Assembly: GCA_036497945.1 (NCBI GenBank)
Contig: DASXIN010000116.1
Span: 1 to 64,000, forward strand
DNA from: RYN-230 sp036497945
GTDB lineage: Bacteria > Actinomycetota > Actinomycetes > Streptosporangiales > Streptosporangiaceae
Reading direction: 5' to 3'
DNA length: 64,000 nucleotides
Made by a program: the position numbers and the translations under genes. Below, piece after piece: positions 16,210 to 24,252 of the stretch (positions are counted from its first letter, which is position 1; each line of letters starts with the position of its first letter). The notes under the pieces were generated by a model. That model saw nothing but the letters and a program-made list of their open reading frames with translations, was not told the origin of the DNA and made no database searches.

Positions 16210-17460
16210 ATGGATGACCGGGTCGCCGCGGCGATGACGCGGGCGTTTCGCGACGAGCGGGGGGCGGTCCTCGCGACGCTGATCCGGCGCGTCGGTGATT
16301 TCCAGCTGGCGGAAGATGCCGTGCAGGATGCGTTCGCGGATGCCGTCGCGGCGTGGCCGCGCGATGGCGTGCCGGCGAACCCGGGAGCCTGGATCACGGT
16401 CGCGGCGCGGCGGCGTGCGGTCGACCGCCTCCGCCGTGATCGTTCGCTGGCCGACCGCGCAGACCGTCTCGCCGAACTTATCCGCCTCGACCAGGAGGAG
16501 GGGCCGCCGATGAACGAGGACAGCGCGGTCGCCGACGATCAGCTGCGGCTGATTTTCACCTGCTGTCACCCGGCACTCGATCTCCACGCGCGGGTGGCGC
16601 TGACGCTGCGGACGCTGGGCGGTTTGACGACCGGGGAGATTGCCCGTGGGTTCCTGGTCAGCGAGCCGACGATGGGCAAGCGCATCGTCCGCGCGAAGCG
16701 GAAGATCGCCGACGCCCACATCCCCTATCGGATTCCCGCCGACGAGGAGCTTCCCGACCGTCTCAACGGCGTGCTGCGCGTCGTCTACTTGATCTTCAAC
16801 GAGGGTTACTCGGCGACCGAGGGTGAGCGCCTGGTGCGTGGCGAGCTGTGCAGCCAGGCGATCCGTCTCGGGCGACTGCTGTGCGAACTGATGCCCGACG
16901 ACGCTGAGGTGTGGGGGCTGCTGTCGCTGATGCTGCTGCATGACGCCCGCCGCTCGGCACGCATCGACGCGCGCGGCGGATATGTGACGCTCGACGACCA
17001 GGACCGCTCGCTCTGGGATCAATCCCTCATCCGGCAGGGGCTGGAGGCGCTTGTCCGCGCGCTCCGGCTGCGCCGGCCGGGCCAGTACCAGCTGCAAGCC
17101 GCGATCACCGCCCTGCACATCCAGGCCTCCGACGCGGAGGCGACCGATTGGCGGCAGATCGCCGACCTCTACGGCACGCTGGCCGGACTCAGCCCGTCGC
17201 CGGTTGTTGAGCTGAACCGCGCCACCGCGGTCGGCTTCGCCGACGGGCCGGAGGCGGGGCTTGAGCTGCTCAGGCCCCTGCTCGGGGATCCGGCGCTGGA
17301 GCACTACCAGCCCCTGCACGCCGCTCACGCCGAGCTGCTGAGGCGCGCTGGCGACCTCGCCGGAGCCGCAGAGGCCTACGGGCAGGCGATTGCACTGAGC
17401 GCAAACGACGTCGAGCGCGCTGAGCTTGAGCGACGGCTCCGGACGCTGCCCGCCGTCTGA
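16210..17460 (+). CDS. ECF42-type RNA polymerase sigma factor with DUF6596 domain
   Basis: A protein of about 416 residues. Sigma region 2 (GDFQLAEDAVQDAFADAV, then NPGAWITVAARRRAVDRLR) lies at about 25-70. Region 4 (LTLRTLGGLTTGEIARGFLV, then MGKRIVRAKRKIA) lies at about 120-170. A long helical C-terminal extension contains YLIFNEGYSA near 190 and a TPR-like end (AAEAYGQAIALS). That extension (DUF6596) characterises ECF42, which lacks an anti-sigma partner and is thought to be self-regulated through the extension. The upstream DGPF gene is the usual target. Start is ATG 16210; an in-frame GTG at 16180 is possible and neither has a strong ribosome site. Confidence 0.9.
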   Translation: MDDRVAAAMTRAFRDERGAVLATLIRRVGDFQLAEDAVQDAFADAVAAWPRDGVPANPGAWITVAARRRAVDRLRRDRSLADRADRLAELIRLDQEEGPPMNEDSAVADDQLRLIFTCCHPALDLHARVALTLRTLGGLTTGEIARGFLVSEPTMGKRIVRAKRKIADAHIPYRIPADEELPDRLNGVLRVVYLIFNEGYSATEGERLVRGELCSQAIRLGRLLCELMPDDAEVWGLLSLMLLHDARRSARIDARGGYVTLDDQDRSLWDQSLIRQGLEALVRALRLRRPGQYQLQAAITALHIQASDAEATDWRQIADLYGTLAGLSPSPVVELNRATAVGFADGPEAGLELLRPLLGDPALEHYQPLHAAHAELLRRAGDLAGAAEAYGQAIALSANDVERAELERRLRTLPAV

Positions 17461-17502
17461 CCGCCGCCCAGGCCGGGGGTCTCGCTGCCGGACCGGGGCC
17501 TG

Positions 17503-19062
17503 TCAAATCGGGGTCTCCCCGGTAAGCACCGTGGCCGCCAGCTGGCGCAGCTCGACGCGGCGGATTTTCCCGGTCGCGGTCGTCGGGTACCCGCCGACGA
17601 ACAGCACCTTGCGCGGGCGTTCATAAGAAGGGAGCCCGGCTCGGCAGAACTCGATCAGCTCGTCCTCGGCCACCGTCTGGTCTGCTTCGGTGATCACGTA
17701 CGCCACGGGTTTCTCCAGGCCGTCGGTGTCGTTGGCCGACACGACCACCGCCTGGGCCACCGCGGGATGGGCCAGCAGCCGGGCCTCCACCTCAGCCGGG
17801 GACACCCACATGCCGCTGACCTTGAGCATGTCGCTGGTCCGGCCCAGGCATACGTAGTAGCCGTCCGGGTCGCGCAGGTAGGTGTCGCCGGTGCGCAGCC
17901 ACTCGCCCTGGAACACCTGGCGGGACGCGTCGTACCGGGACCAGTACCCGGTCGCGGCCGAGTCGCCGCGCACGTACAGCGTGCCCGGGGTGCCCGTCGG
18001 CACCGGCTGGCCCGCCTCGTCGAGCAGCTTCAGCTCGTAGCCGGGGACGGCCACCCCGGTGCTGCCGGGGCGGACCTCGCCGGGCCGGTTGGACAGGAAG
18101 ATGTGCAGCATCTCGGTCATCCCGATGCCGTCCAGGATGTCCACCCCGAAGTGGCCGGTCCACCGGGCGTACAGGCTGGCCGGCAGGGCCTCCCCGGCCG
18201 AGGCGGCCAGCCGGACGCCGCGCAGCGCGTCCCCGGGCAGCCCGGCGCGGAGCATGTTGGCGAAGAACGTCGGGCCGGCGAAGAACAGGCTGGCGCCGTG
18301 CTTCTGCGCCGCGTCCGCGATCACATCAGGCGTGGACCGGGCCGGCTCCAGCACGGCCGCGGCGCCCACCGAGAACGGGAACAGCACCGAGTTGCCCAGG
18401 CCGTAGGCGAAGAACGCCTTGGCCGTGGACAGGCACCGGTCGCGGCGGCGGATGCCGAGCACCTGCTGGCCGTAGGTCTCGCAGACCACCGGGATGGCCC
18501 CGTGCCGGTGCATGGCCGCCTTGGCCCGGCCGGTCGTCCCGGAGGTGTACAGCCAGAACGCGGGCGAGTCGGCGGTGGTCCGGTACACCGTGTCGTCGGC
18601 TGGCCCGGCGGCCAGTTCGCTGATCGCCTGCACCGGCACCGGGCTGTCCGGCACCGGGCCGTCGGCCAGGATTCCGGCCAGCTCGGGCGCATGGACGGCG
18701 GCCGCGGCCGCCGGGCCGGCGAACTCCGGGGTGACGGCCAGGAACCGGGCCCGGGAATCGGCCAGCAGGTCGGCCACCCCGTCCGGGAGCAGCATGGTGG
18801 ACACCGGGACCGGGATCGCGCCCATCCGCATGGCGGCCAGGTAGATGGTGACGAACTGCGGCGAGTCCGCCATCAGCATCAGCAGCCGCTGCTCCGGCTG
18901 CAGGCCGAGCCCGCGCAGGCCGGCCGCGGTGCGGCAGACCTGGTCGTGCAGCTGGGCGTAGCTCAGCTCACCGGCCGCGCCGGTCAGCGCCGTCCGCGGC
19001 CCGTCACCCGCGGCGAGCCGCCGGTCGAGCAGGTACTCACTCGCGTTGAACAGCTGCGCCAT
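17503..19062 (-). CDS. bclA: Benzoate-CoA ligase
   Basis: A 519-residue adenylate-forming acyl-CoA ligase of the benzoate-CoA ligase branch. Landmarks are the AMP-binding P-loop YTSGTTGRAKAAMHRHG near 165-181, the motif GSTGVAVPG near 335, YYVCLGRTSDMLKVSG near 400, and the catalytic Lys in PTTATGKIRR near 500. It activates benzoate to benzoyl-CoA in the cytosol, the entry step for the two box enzymes encoded just upstream. The ATG at 19062 is 15 nt after the boxB stop with GGGAAGG upstream, so it is the last gene of a boxC-boxB-ligase operon. A related aryl acid such as hydroxybenzoate is possible. Confidence 0.88.
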   Translation of the reverse strand: MAQLFNASEYLLDRRLAAGDGPRTALTGAAGELSYAQLHDQVCRTAAGLRGLGLQPEQRLLMLMADSPQFVTIYLAAMRMGAIPVPVSTMLLPDGVADLLADSRARFLAVTPEFAGPAAAAAVHAPELAGILADGPVPDSPVPVQAISELAAGPADDTVYRTTADSPAFWLYTSGTTGRAKAAMHRHGAIPVVCETYGQQVLGIRRRDRCLSTAKAFFAYGLGNSVLFPFSVGAAAVLEPARSTPDVIADAAQKHGASLFFAGPTFFANMLRAGLPGDALRGVRLAASAGEALPASLYARWTGHFGVDILDGIGMTEMLHIFLSNRPGEVRPGSTGVAVPGYELKLLDEAGQPVPTGTPGTLYVRGDSAATGYWSRYDASRQVFQGEWLRTGDTYLRDPDGYYVCLGRTSDMLKVSGMWVSPAEVEARLLAHPAVAQAVVVSANDTDGLEKPVAYVITEADQTVAEDELIEFCRAGLPSYERPRKVLFVGGYPTTATGKIRRVELRQLAATVLTGETPI

Positions 19063-19076
19063 CGCTGCTGCCTTCC

Positions 19077-20510
19077 CTAGATGAGGTGCACGTAGTCGTA
19101 GTCGAATGGCTGGCCGTTGATCCCGTTGCGCGGCGGGGCGATCCAGGCGGCGATCTTGCCCCGCTCGTGCACCGGCTGCATGAGCGAGCGGACGTACGTC
19201 TTGTCCACGTCGGTGGGCAGCCACTGGCCCTCGCGCTGCGCCCATTCCTCCACGCTGAGCAGCTCACCGTCCGGGCTGGCCTCGATGCCGGCGAACGCGC
19301 CGACCCGGCGGTTGAACGCGATGTGCGGCAGCTTGAGCCGGTGCGGCAGCCCGGCCGCGGCAAGGATCTTGTTCCACCGGTTCACCCCGCCCTGGCAGTC
19401 GGCGATGTACTCGCGGCGCAGGTCGGTGTTGAGCCCGACCAGCGCGGACACCTCGAGCTGGCCGATACTCGGCTGGCCGTCCCCGGCGTCGTCCAGCGCG
19501 TCCACCATGATCGAGTCGTCGGTCAGCTTGTGGTCGTCCTTGCGGCGGCCTTCCAGCCAGCGGCCCTTCAGCCCGGCCGTGTAGTAGTTGGCCACGTTGG
19601 TGGACGTCTCGCCGCCGAACAGGTCGAGCGACACCGAGTAGTGGAAGTTGAGGTACTTCTGGATCACTGGCAGCGGGATCGCGCCCAGCGCCCCCACCTC
19701 GTCGGTGTCGTTCTCCACCATTACCTGCGCGGTCCGCTCCACCACCCGGTCCACCCCGGTGGTGCCCACCATCATGTGGTGCGCCTCCTCCTTGAGCATG
19801 AACTCGCAGGTGCGCGACAGCGGGTCGAACGCGGACTCCTTCAGCGTGCCGAGCTGATACTTGCCGTCCCGGTCGGTGAAGTAGGTGAACATGAAGAACG
19901 ACAGCCAGTCCGGGGTTTCCTCGTTGAACGCGCCCAGGATGCGCGGCGACTCCAGGCTGCCCGAGTTGCGGTGCAGCAGTTCCTCGGCTTCTTCCCGGCC
20001 CTCCCGGCCGAAGTAGGCGTGCAGCAGGTAGACCATGGCCCACAGATGCCGGCCTTCCTCCACGTTGACCTGGAACAGGTTGCGCAGGTCGTACAGGCTG
20101 GGCGCGGTGGCGCCCAGGTTGCGCTGCTGTTCCACGCTGGCCGGCTCGGTGTCGCCCTGGATGACGATCAGCCGTTGCAGGTCGGCCCGGTACTCGCCGG
20201 GTATTTTCTGCCAGGCGGGCTCGCCCTTGTGCGCGCCGAAGCCGATCTGCCGGCCGGGGTCCCGTTCGGCCAGGAAGATGCCCCAGCGGTAGTCCCGCAT
20301 CGCCACGTGGCCGAAGTGCGCCCAGCCCTCGCGGCCCACGTCGACCGCGGTGCGCAGGTAGACATCCTGGGTGGGCAGCGTGGGACCCATCGACTCCCAC
20401 CAGTTGAGGAAGTTCGGCTGCCACGACTCCAGCGCGCGCTGCAGGCGGCGGTCCTCGCGCAGCTCGACGTTGTTGGGGATCTTCTCGGAGTAGTCAGATG
20501 CCGTGGTCAT
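19077..20510 (-). CDS. boxB: Benzoyl-CoA 2,3-epoxidase subunit BoxB
   Basis: A 477-residue class-I-like diiron epoxidase, about the size of characterised BoxB (roughly 470-480). Two ExxH iron-ligand motifs are visible: EEGRH at about 151-155 and EEAHH at about 241-245. BoxB forms the 2,3-epoxide of benzoyl-CoA using O2 and electrons from the BoxA reductase. The gene starts 6 nt after boxC and precedes the ligase, so stoichiometric expression is likely. No boxA gene is visible in the window, so electrons must come from a reductase encoded elsewhere. Confidence 0.95.
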   Translation of the reverse strand: MTTASDYSEKIPNNVELREDRRLQRALESWQPNFLNWWESMGPTLPTQDVYLRTAVDVGREGWAHFGHVAMRDYRWGIFLAERDPGRQIGFGAHKGEPAWQKIPGEYRADLQRLIVIQGDTEPASVEQQRNLGATAPSLYDLRNLFQVNVEEGRHLWAMVYLLHAYFGREGREEAEELLHRNSGSLESPRILGAFNEETPDWLSFFMFTYFTDRDGKYQLGTLKESAFDPLSRTCEFMLKEEAHHMMVGTTGVDRVVERTAQVMVENDTDEVGALGAIPLPVIQKYLNFHYSVSLDLFGGETSTNVANYYTAGLKGRWLEGRRKDDHKLTDDSIMVDALDDAGDGQPSIGQLEVSALVGLNTDLRREYIADCQGGVNRWNKILAAAGLPHRLKLPHIAFNRRVGAFAGIEASPDGELLSVEEWAQREGQWLPTDVDKTYVRSLMQPVHERGKIAAWIAPPRNGINGQPFDYDYVHLI

Positions 20511-20516
20511 GGCAGG

Positions 20517-22196
20517 TCAGACTCGCTTTCGGTCGAAGTCGGCGCGCTGCCCGGTGCCGTACCTGCGCAGCGCCCCGTCGGGACCCGAGGCGTTCGGGCG
20601 GTAGAAGATCCAGTTCTGCCAGGCGGTCAGCCGGCCGAAGATCTTGGTTTCCAGCGTTTCCGGGCCGGCGAACCGGTAGTTCGCTTCCAGGCCGGTCAGC
20701 GCGTCCGGGCTGAAGCTGGCCCGCTCCTCGACCGCGATCCGGACCTCCTCGTCCCAGTCGATGTCGTCGGGGGCGAACGTGACCAGGCCGAGCCGCTCGG
20801 CGTCGTCCGCGTCGAGTGCGTCCCCGGTCCGCTTCTCGGCCGCGGCCAGCGCGTCCGGGTCGCCCAGGAACCGGGTCTGCAGCCGGGTTAGGCCGTTGCC
20901 CATGGGCAGCGGGCCCAGGTTGGCCGGCCCGACCGTGATGGCGGCGGGCCCGGCATCCGGGTCAATCTCCTCGAACACGCCGGCCAGCATGTACGACCGG
21001 TCCGCGGCCAGCGCCAGCTCGAGCAGCGAGCCGGCGAAGCAGCTACCCGGCTCGATCAGCGCGAGCAGGCTGCGGCTGGTCACGTCCAGCCGCTTGAGCG
21101 TCCGCTTGAGGTAGAGCAGGATCTCGCTGGCCAGCCAGTCGTCGCGGTGGTCCAGCAGCAGCCGGTCGTGTTCCAGCACCTGGTCGCCGTCGCTCTCGGT
21201 GCGCAGCACCCAGGTGCCCAGCTCCAGCTCGTTGCTGCGCAGGTCCAGGATCAGGTCATCGAGCTCGCGGGTCATGGCCAGGGTCCAGAACCCGGCGCCC
21301 TGCTCGTGTACGGCGCCGATGCCGCCGGGCGCTGCGCCGTCCGGCCCGCGGACGGTGATCTCGGCTACGCCGCGGTCCCGGTCCAGCCGGGCCGTCACAT
21401 AGGTGTAGCGGACCTCCTGGCCGGTGCGGGTCTTGGCCAGCGGGGTCAGCTCGATTCCGGTCACGCCGGCCGGCCGGGCCGACCGGGCGGCCAGTTCCTG
21501 GGCCCGCTGGGCGACGATGTCGGCCCACTGCCCGCGCGGCACCGCCTCGTCCACCAGCCGCCACGCGACGGCCTTCTTGCCGCCCACGCCTTCTGCCCTG
21601 GTGGCGAAGTAGTCGGCCAGGTCCCGGCGGACGTGCCGCTTGTCGGTGACCCGGGTCAGCCCGCCTGTGCCGGGCAGCACGCCGAGCAACGGCAGCTCGG
21701 GCAGCGACACGGCGGACGACCGGTCGTCCACCAGCATGATGTGCTCGCAGGCTAGGGCCAGCTCGTAGCCGCCGCCGGACGCGGTCCCGTTCAGCGCGGC
21801 CAGGTAGGTCTGCCCGGAACTGGCCGTGGCGTCCTCGATCCCGTTCCGGGTCTCGTTGGTGAACTTGCAGAAGTTCACCTTCCACGGGTGCGGCGCGGCG
21901 GCCAGCATCCGGATGTTTGCCCCGGCGCTGAACACCTTGTCCTTGCCGCTGGTCAGCACCACGGCCCGGACCTCCGGGTGCTCGAAGCGGAGCCGCTGCA
22001 CCGCGTCGTACAGCTCGATGTCCACGCCGAGGTCGTAGGAGTTCAGCTTCAGCTCGTAGCCGGGGGCCAGGCCGCCCTGCTCGGCCACGTCCATGGTGAG
22101 CGTGGCGACCGGCCCGGCGCAGCTCAGCCGCCAGTGCCGGTACTGGGCAGGCTCGGTGCGGAAGTCCACCTGGGGCAGCGGCGTCTCACTGGTCAT
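20517..22196 (-). CDS. boxC: 2,3-epoxybenzoyl-CoA dihydrolase BoxC
   Basis: A 559-residue tandem crotonase-fold protein, the normal size for BoxC. The first enoyl-CoA hydratase-like module (VLTSGKDKVFSAGANIRML near 80-98, then NGTASGGGYELALACEHIM near 136-154) is followed by a second, degenerate module (SLLALIEPGSCFAGSLLELA near 380). BoxC hydrolytically opens the benzoyl-CoA epoxide, releasing formate and a semialdehyde-CoA. It is the first gene of the operon; GGAGGG 9 nt before the ATG is a strong ribosome site. The semialdehyde dehydrogenase BoxD is not seen nearby. Confidence 0.95.
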   Translation of the reverse strand: MTSETPLPQVDFRTEPAQYRHWRLSCAGPVATLTMDVAEQGGLAPGYELKLNSYDLGVDIELYDAVQRLRFEHPEVRAVVLTSGKDKVFSAGANIRMLAAAPHPWKVNFCKFTNETRNGIEDATASSGQTYLAALNGTASGGGYELALACEHIMLVDDRSSAVSLPELPLLGVLPGTGGLTRVTDKRHVRRDLADYFATRAEGVGGKKAVAWRLVDEAVPRGQWADIVAQRAQELAARSARPAGVTGIELTPLAKTRTGQEVRYTYVTARLDRDRGVAEITVRGPDGAAPGGIGAVHEQGAGFWTLAMTRELDDLILDLRSNELELGTWVLRTESDGDQVLEHDRLLLDHRDDWLASEILLYLKRTLKRLDVTSRSLLALIEPGSCFAGSLLELALAADRSYMLAGVFEEIDPDAGPAAITVGPANLGPLPMGNGLTRLQTRFLGDPDALAAAEKRTGDALDADDAERLGLVTFAPDDIDWDEEVRIAVEERASFSPDALTGLEANYRFAGPETLETKIFGRLTAWQNWIFYRPNASGPDGALRRYGTGQRADFDRKRV

Positions 22197-22236
22197 GACG
22201 ATCAGCCCTCCGGTCCAGGGTACGCACTACGCCCAT

Positions 22237-22264
22237 GTTCTACGTTCGCTGATAATTGCGTCAA
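22237..22264 (-). promoter_or_regulatory. Candidate promoter of the box operon
   Basis: Reading the minus strand, TTGACG (22264-22259) and TAGAAC (22242-22237) are separated by 16 nt, about 40 nt upstream of boxC. An imperfect 7-bp inverted repeat (GATACTT-N5-AATTATC, 22251-22269) overlaps the -35 box and is a possible site for the nearby PaaX-family regulator. Confidence 0.45.
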
Positions 22265-22370
22265 GTATCCGTAGCACGTTCTGCGCACTCCCGGCCCCGA
22301 TCGGCGACAAACGCTGACATGGCATGCGAGACGTGCGGTTGTGCGCCCGTTTTGCCCGGCCTGTCCGTAC

Positions 22371-22378
22371 CGGATGCG
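22371..22378. repeat. Left copy of 8-bp target-site duplication
   Basis: CGGATGCG directly abuts the left IS end; an identical copy abuts the right end at 24199-24206. An 8-bp duplication is the normal signature of ISL3-family transposition. Confidence 0.85.
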
Positions 22379-22402
22379 GGTTCTGACCCAGATTTCGTGA
22401 TC
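22379..22402. repeat. Left terminal inverted repeat of the ISL3 element
   Basis: 24 bp beginning GGTTCTGACCC and ending ATTTCGTGATC; it pairs with the right end with three mismatches. The transposase stop codon overlaps its inner edge. Confidence 0.85.
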
Positions 22403-24044
22403 ACGCGAGGAGGACGCGTTTGCGGAGCAGGTCGAAGCTGGCGCGGCCGTACATTTGTCTTTTGATCATCTTGATCCGGTTGACGTGGCCTTCGACCGGG
22501 CCGGAGCTGTGCGGCAGGGTGAGGCCGTTGGTCACGGCGGCCTGGTCGTGCTTGAGGCCGGTGGTGAAGGAGTGCAGGTCGGGCTGGTCGTCGGCGTCGA
22601 CGGCGGCGATCCAGGCGGCGAGGCGGTCACCGTGGCGGCCGGTGAGGATCTGGGCGAACTCCCTGACGTGGCTGGCCAGGGCGTCCAGGTGGGGGCAGCG
22701 GGCCCGTACCTGGGTGAGCGTGGCTTGTTCCTGCTCAGTCAGGCTGGCCGGGGCGCGGAGGATCCAGCTGGCCACCTGGCCGGTTTTCGGCGGCGGCGCT
22801 GCGGCGGGCGGGGCGGCGCGGGCGGCCCGGAACGGGCGCAGGTACCGGTAGGTCATCCCATAGCTGCCGCGGTATCCGCGGGCGGCGATCTCGGCGTGCA
22901 GCTGCTTGATGTTCAGGCACCCGTCGTTCAGCCGCTGGTGCAGGTAGGGCTTGAACTCATCCAGGGCCGAGGGCTGCCGGCCGCCGGCCCGGCCGGCGGG
23001 CAGATCCTCCGGGCGGGCGGCCCGGGCGAACCGGCGGACCGTCGAGACAGCCAGGCCGAGCTCGCGGGCGATCGCGGCCAGGGAGCGGCCCTGGGCCAGC
23101 TGGGCGTGCACCGCCTCATGCCGTTCGGCGGTCCGCGCCACCAGCGCGGGCCGGCCGAGCCGGGCGGCGGCCAGGGCCAGCGCTGCCGCCTCCCGCAGAT
23201 CCGGGCCGGCCGGCTGTGGGGGCTGCGGCGGGGGCAGCGGGGCCAGGCAGTCCCGGTGGCGGGCCACCGTCTTTTCCGCGTAATCAGCCAGGCCCCGCCA
23301 CAGGTGCCACCGGTCCGCGACCTGCAGGGCGCCGGGGGCGCCCCGGCGGCCGCCGTCGGCATAGGCCCCGGCCCGGTCCCGGCAGATCACCTGGGTGCCC
23401 GGGTGGGCGCTCAGCCACGCCGCCAGGCCCTCGCCGTCCCGGCCGCGCAGCAAGTCCACCGGGTGGCGGGTAGCCATGTCCACCAGCACGCTGCCATAAA
23501 CATGGCCGCGGCGCAGCGCGAAATCATCCACCCCCAGCACCGCCACCGGCCCCCCGGCCGGGTCCGGCAACGCGCAGACCAGCCGCAGCAGCGTCGACCG
23601 CCCAGCCGGTAACCCGAGCACCGCCGCCAGCCGCGCCCCGGCCCGGCCCGCCAGCGCCAGCCCGACCGCCTCCAGCATGCCCCGCAGCAGCGGGGTGCGC
23701 CGCGCATACGCCGACGTCAGCCCCTCCACCTGCTCCGCGAACGTGCACGCCGGGCAGCCCGGGGCAGCGCAGAAGAACCGGCGCACAGCCAGCCGGATCA
23801 TCACCCGCTGCCCGCCGGCCGCAACATCATCCAGCCGCCGCACATACCGGCTGTGCACGCGCGACGAGCCGCCACCACAGCGCGGGCAGACCCCGTCCTC
23901 CCGCCGCGAACGCACCCACAGGCACACCAGCCCAGGCAGCCGCTCCACCCGCTCCACCACCACACCCGCCAGGTGCGGCAGCAGCATCTCCAGGCCGCCA
24001 CCCGGCCCGCATGACAAGCACTTCCCATCCAGGGACAATGGCAC
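22401..24044 (-). CDS. ISL3-family transposase
   Basis: A 547-residue DDE transposase. An N-terminal zinc-ribbon (CPRCGGGSSRVHSRY near 53-67, then CAAPGCPAC near 93) is followed by a helix-turn-helix region. Catalytic acidic residues are in GVDDFALRRGHVYGSVLVD (near 170-188) and CRDRAGAY (near 222), with the final Glu in SSGPVEGHVNRIK near 515. An insertion between the second Asp and the Glu carries an extra HTH-like segment (AIARELGLAVSTVRRF). The frame is intact. The listed GTG start has no clear ribosome site; the ATG at 23987 (MLLPHLAGVVVE) may be the true start. Confidence 0.92.
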   Translation of the reverse strand: MPLSLDGKCLSCGPGGGLEMLLPHLAGVVVERVERLPGLVCLWVRSRREDGVCPRCGGGSSRVHSRYVRRLDDVAAGGQRVMIRLAVRRFFCAAPGCPACTFAEQVEGLTSAYARRTPLLRGMLEAVGLALAGRAGARLAAVLGLPAGRSTLLRLVCALPDPAGGPVAVLGVDDFALRRGHVYGSVLVDMATRHPVDLLRGRDGEGLAAWLSAHPGTQVICRDRAGAYADGGRRGAPGALQVADRWHLWRGLADYAEKTVARHRDCLAPLPPPQPPQPAGPDLREAAALALAAARLGRPALVARTAERHEAVHAQLAQGRSLAAIARELGLAVSTVRRFARAARPEDLPAGRAGGRQPSALDEFKPYLHQRLNDGCLNIKQLHAEIAARGYRGSYGMTYRYLRPFRAARAAPPAAAPPPKTGQVASWILRAPASLTEQEQATLTQVRARCPHLDALASHVREFAQILTGRHGDRLAAWIAAVDADDQPDLHSFTTGLKHDQAAVTNGLTLPHSSGPVEGHVNRIKMIKRQMYGRASFDLLRKRVLLA

Positions 24045-24174
24045 TTCGGACTCCTGGCTGACCGGCCGGCGTAGACAACCGCCGCTCTACCAGGAGTCCC
24101 TTCATCTCCAACAGCAACACGCCCAAAGCAACACGCTCACACCCGGCACACCGGACAACCACCACGCCCGATGC

Positions 24175-24198
24175 GATCACGAAATGTGAGCCAGAACC
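24175..24198. repeat. Right terminal inverted repeat of the ISL3 element
   Basis: Complement begins GGTTCTGGCTC and ends ATTTCGTGATC, matching the left end at 21 of 24 positions. Confidence 0.85.
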
Positions 24199-24206
24199 CG
24201 GATGCG
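24199..24206. repeat. Right copy of 8-bp target-site duplication
   Basis: CGGATGCG, identical to 22371-22378. Removing the IS and one copy would rejoin the regulator's downstream region to the box promoter region. Confidence 0.85.
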
Positions 24207-24252
24207 TGCTATGTCGGAGTTTGTCGGCGAATGGGGCACCACGGTCATCTGG

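Larger units (their letters stand above)
22379..24198. mobile_element. Intact ISL3-family insertion sequence, 1820 bp
   Basis: The element is bounded by 24-bp imperfect terminal inverted repeats (22379-22402 and 24175-24198; both begin GGTTCTG and share ATTTCGTGATC, 21 of 24 matches). It is flanked by identical 8-bp copies of CGGATGCG and contains one uninterrupted minus-strand transposase gene. All features of a recently inserted, potentially active element are present. It interrupts the region between a PaaX-family regulator gene and the box operon it may control, leaving about 180 bp of box upstream sequence intact. Confidence 0.9.

Noticed and set aside
17503..19245. N-terminal extension of the benzoate-CoA ligase to 19245
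   Set aside because: The extension runs antiparallel over the end of boxB in another frame; the family N-terminus and ribosome site sit at 19062.
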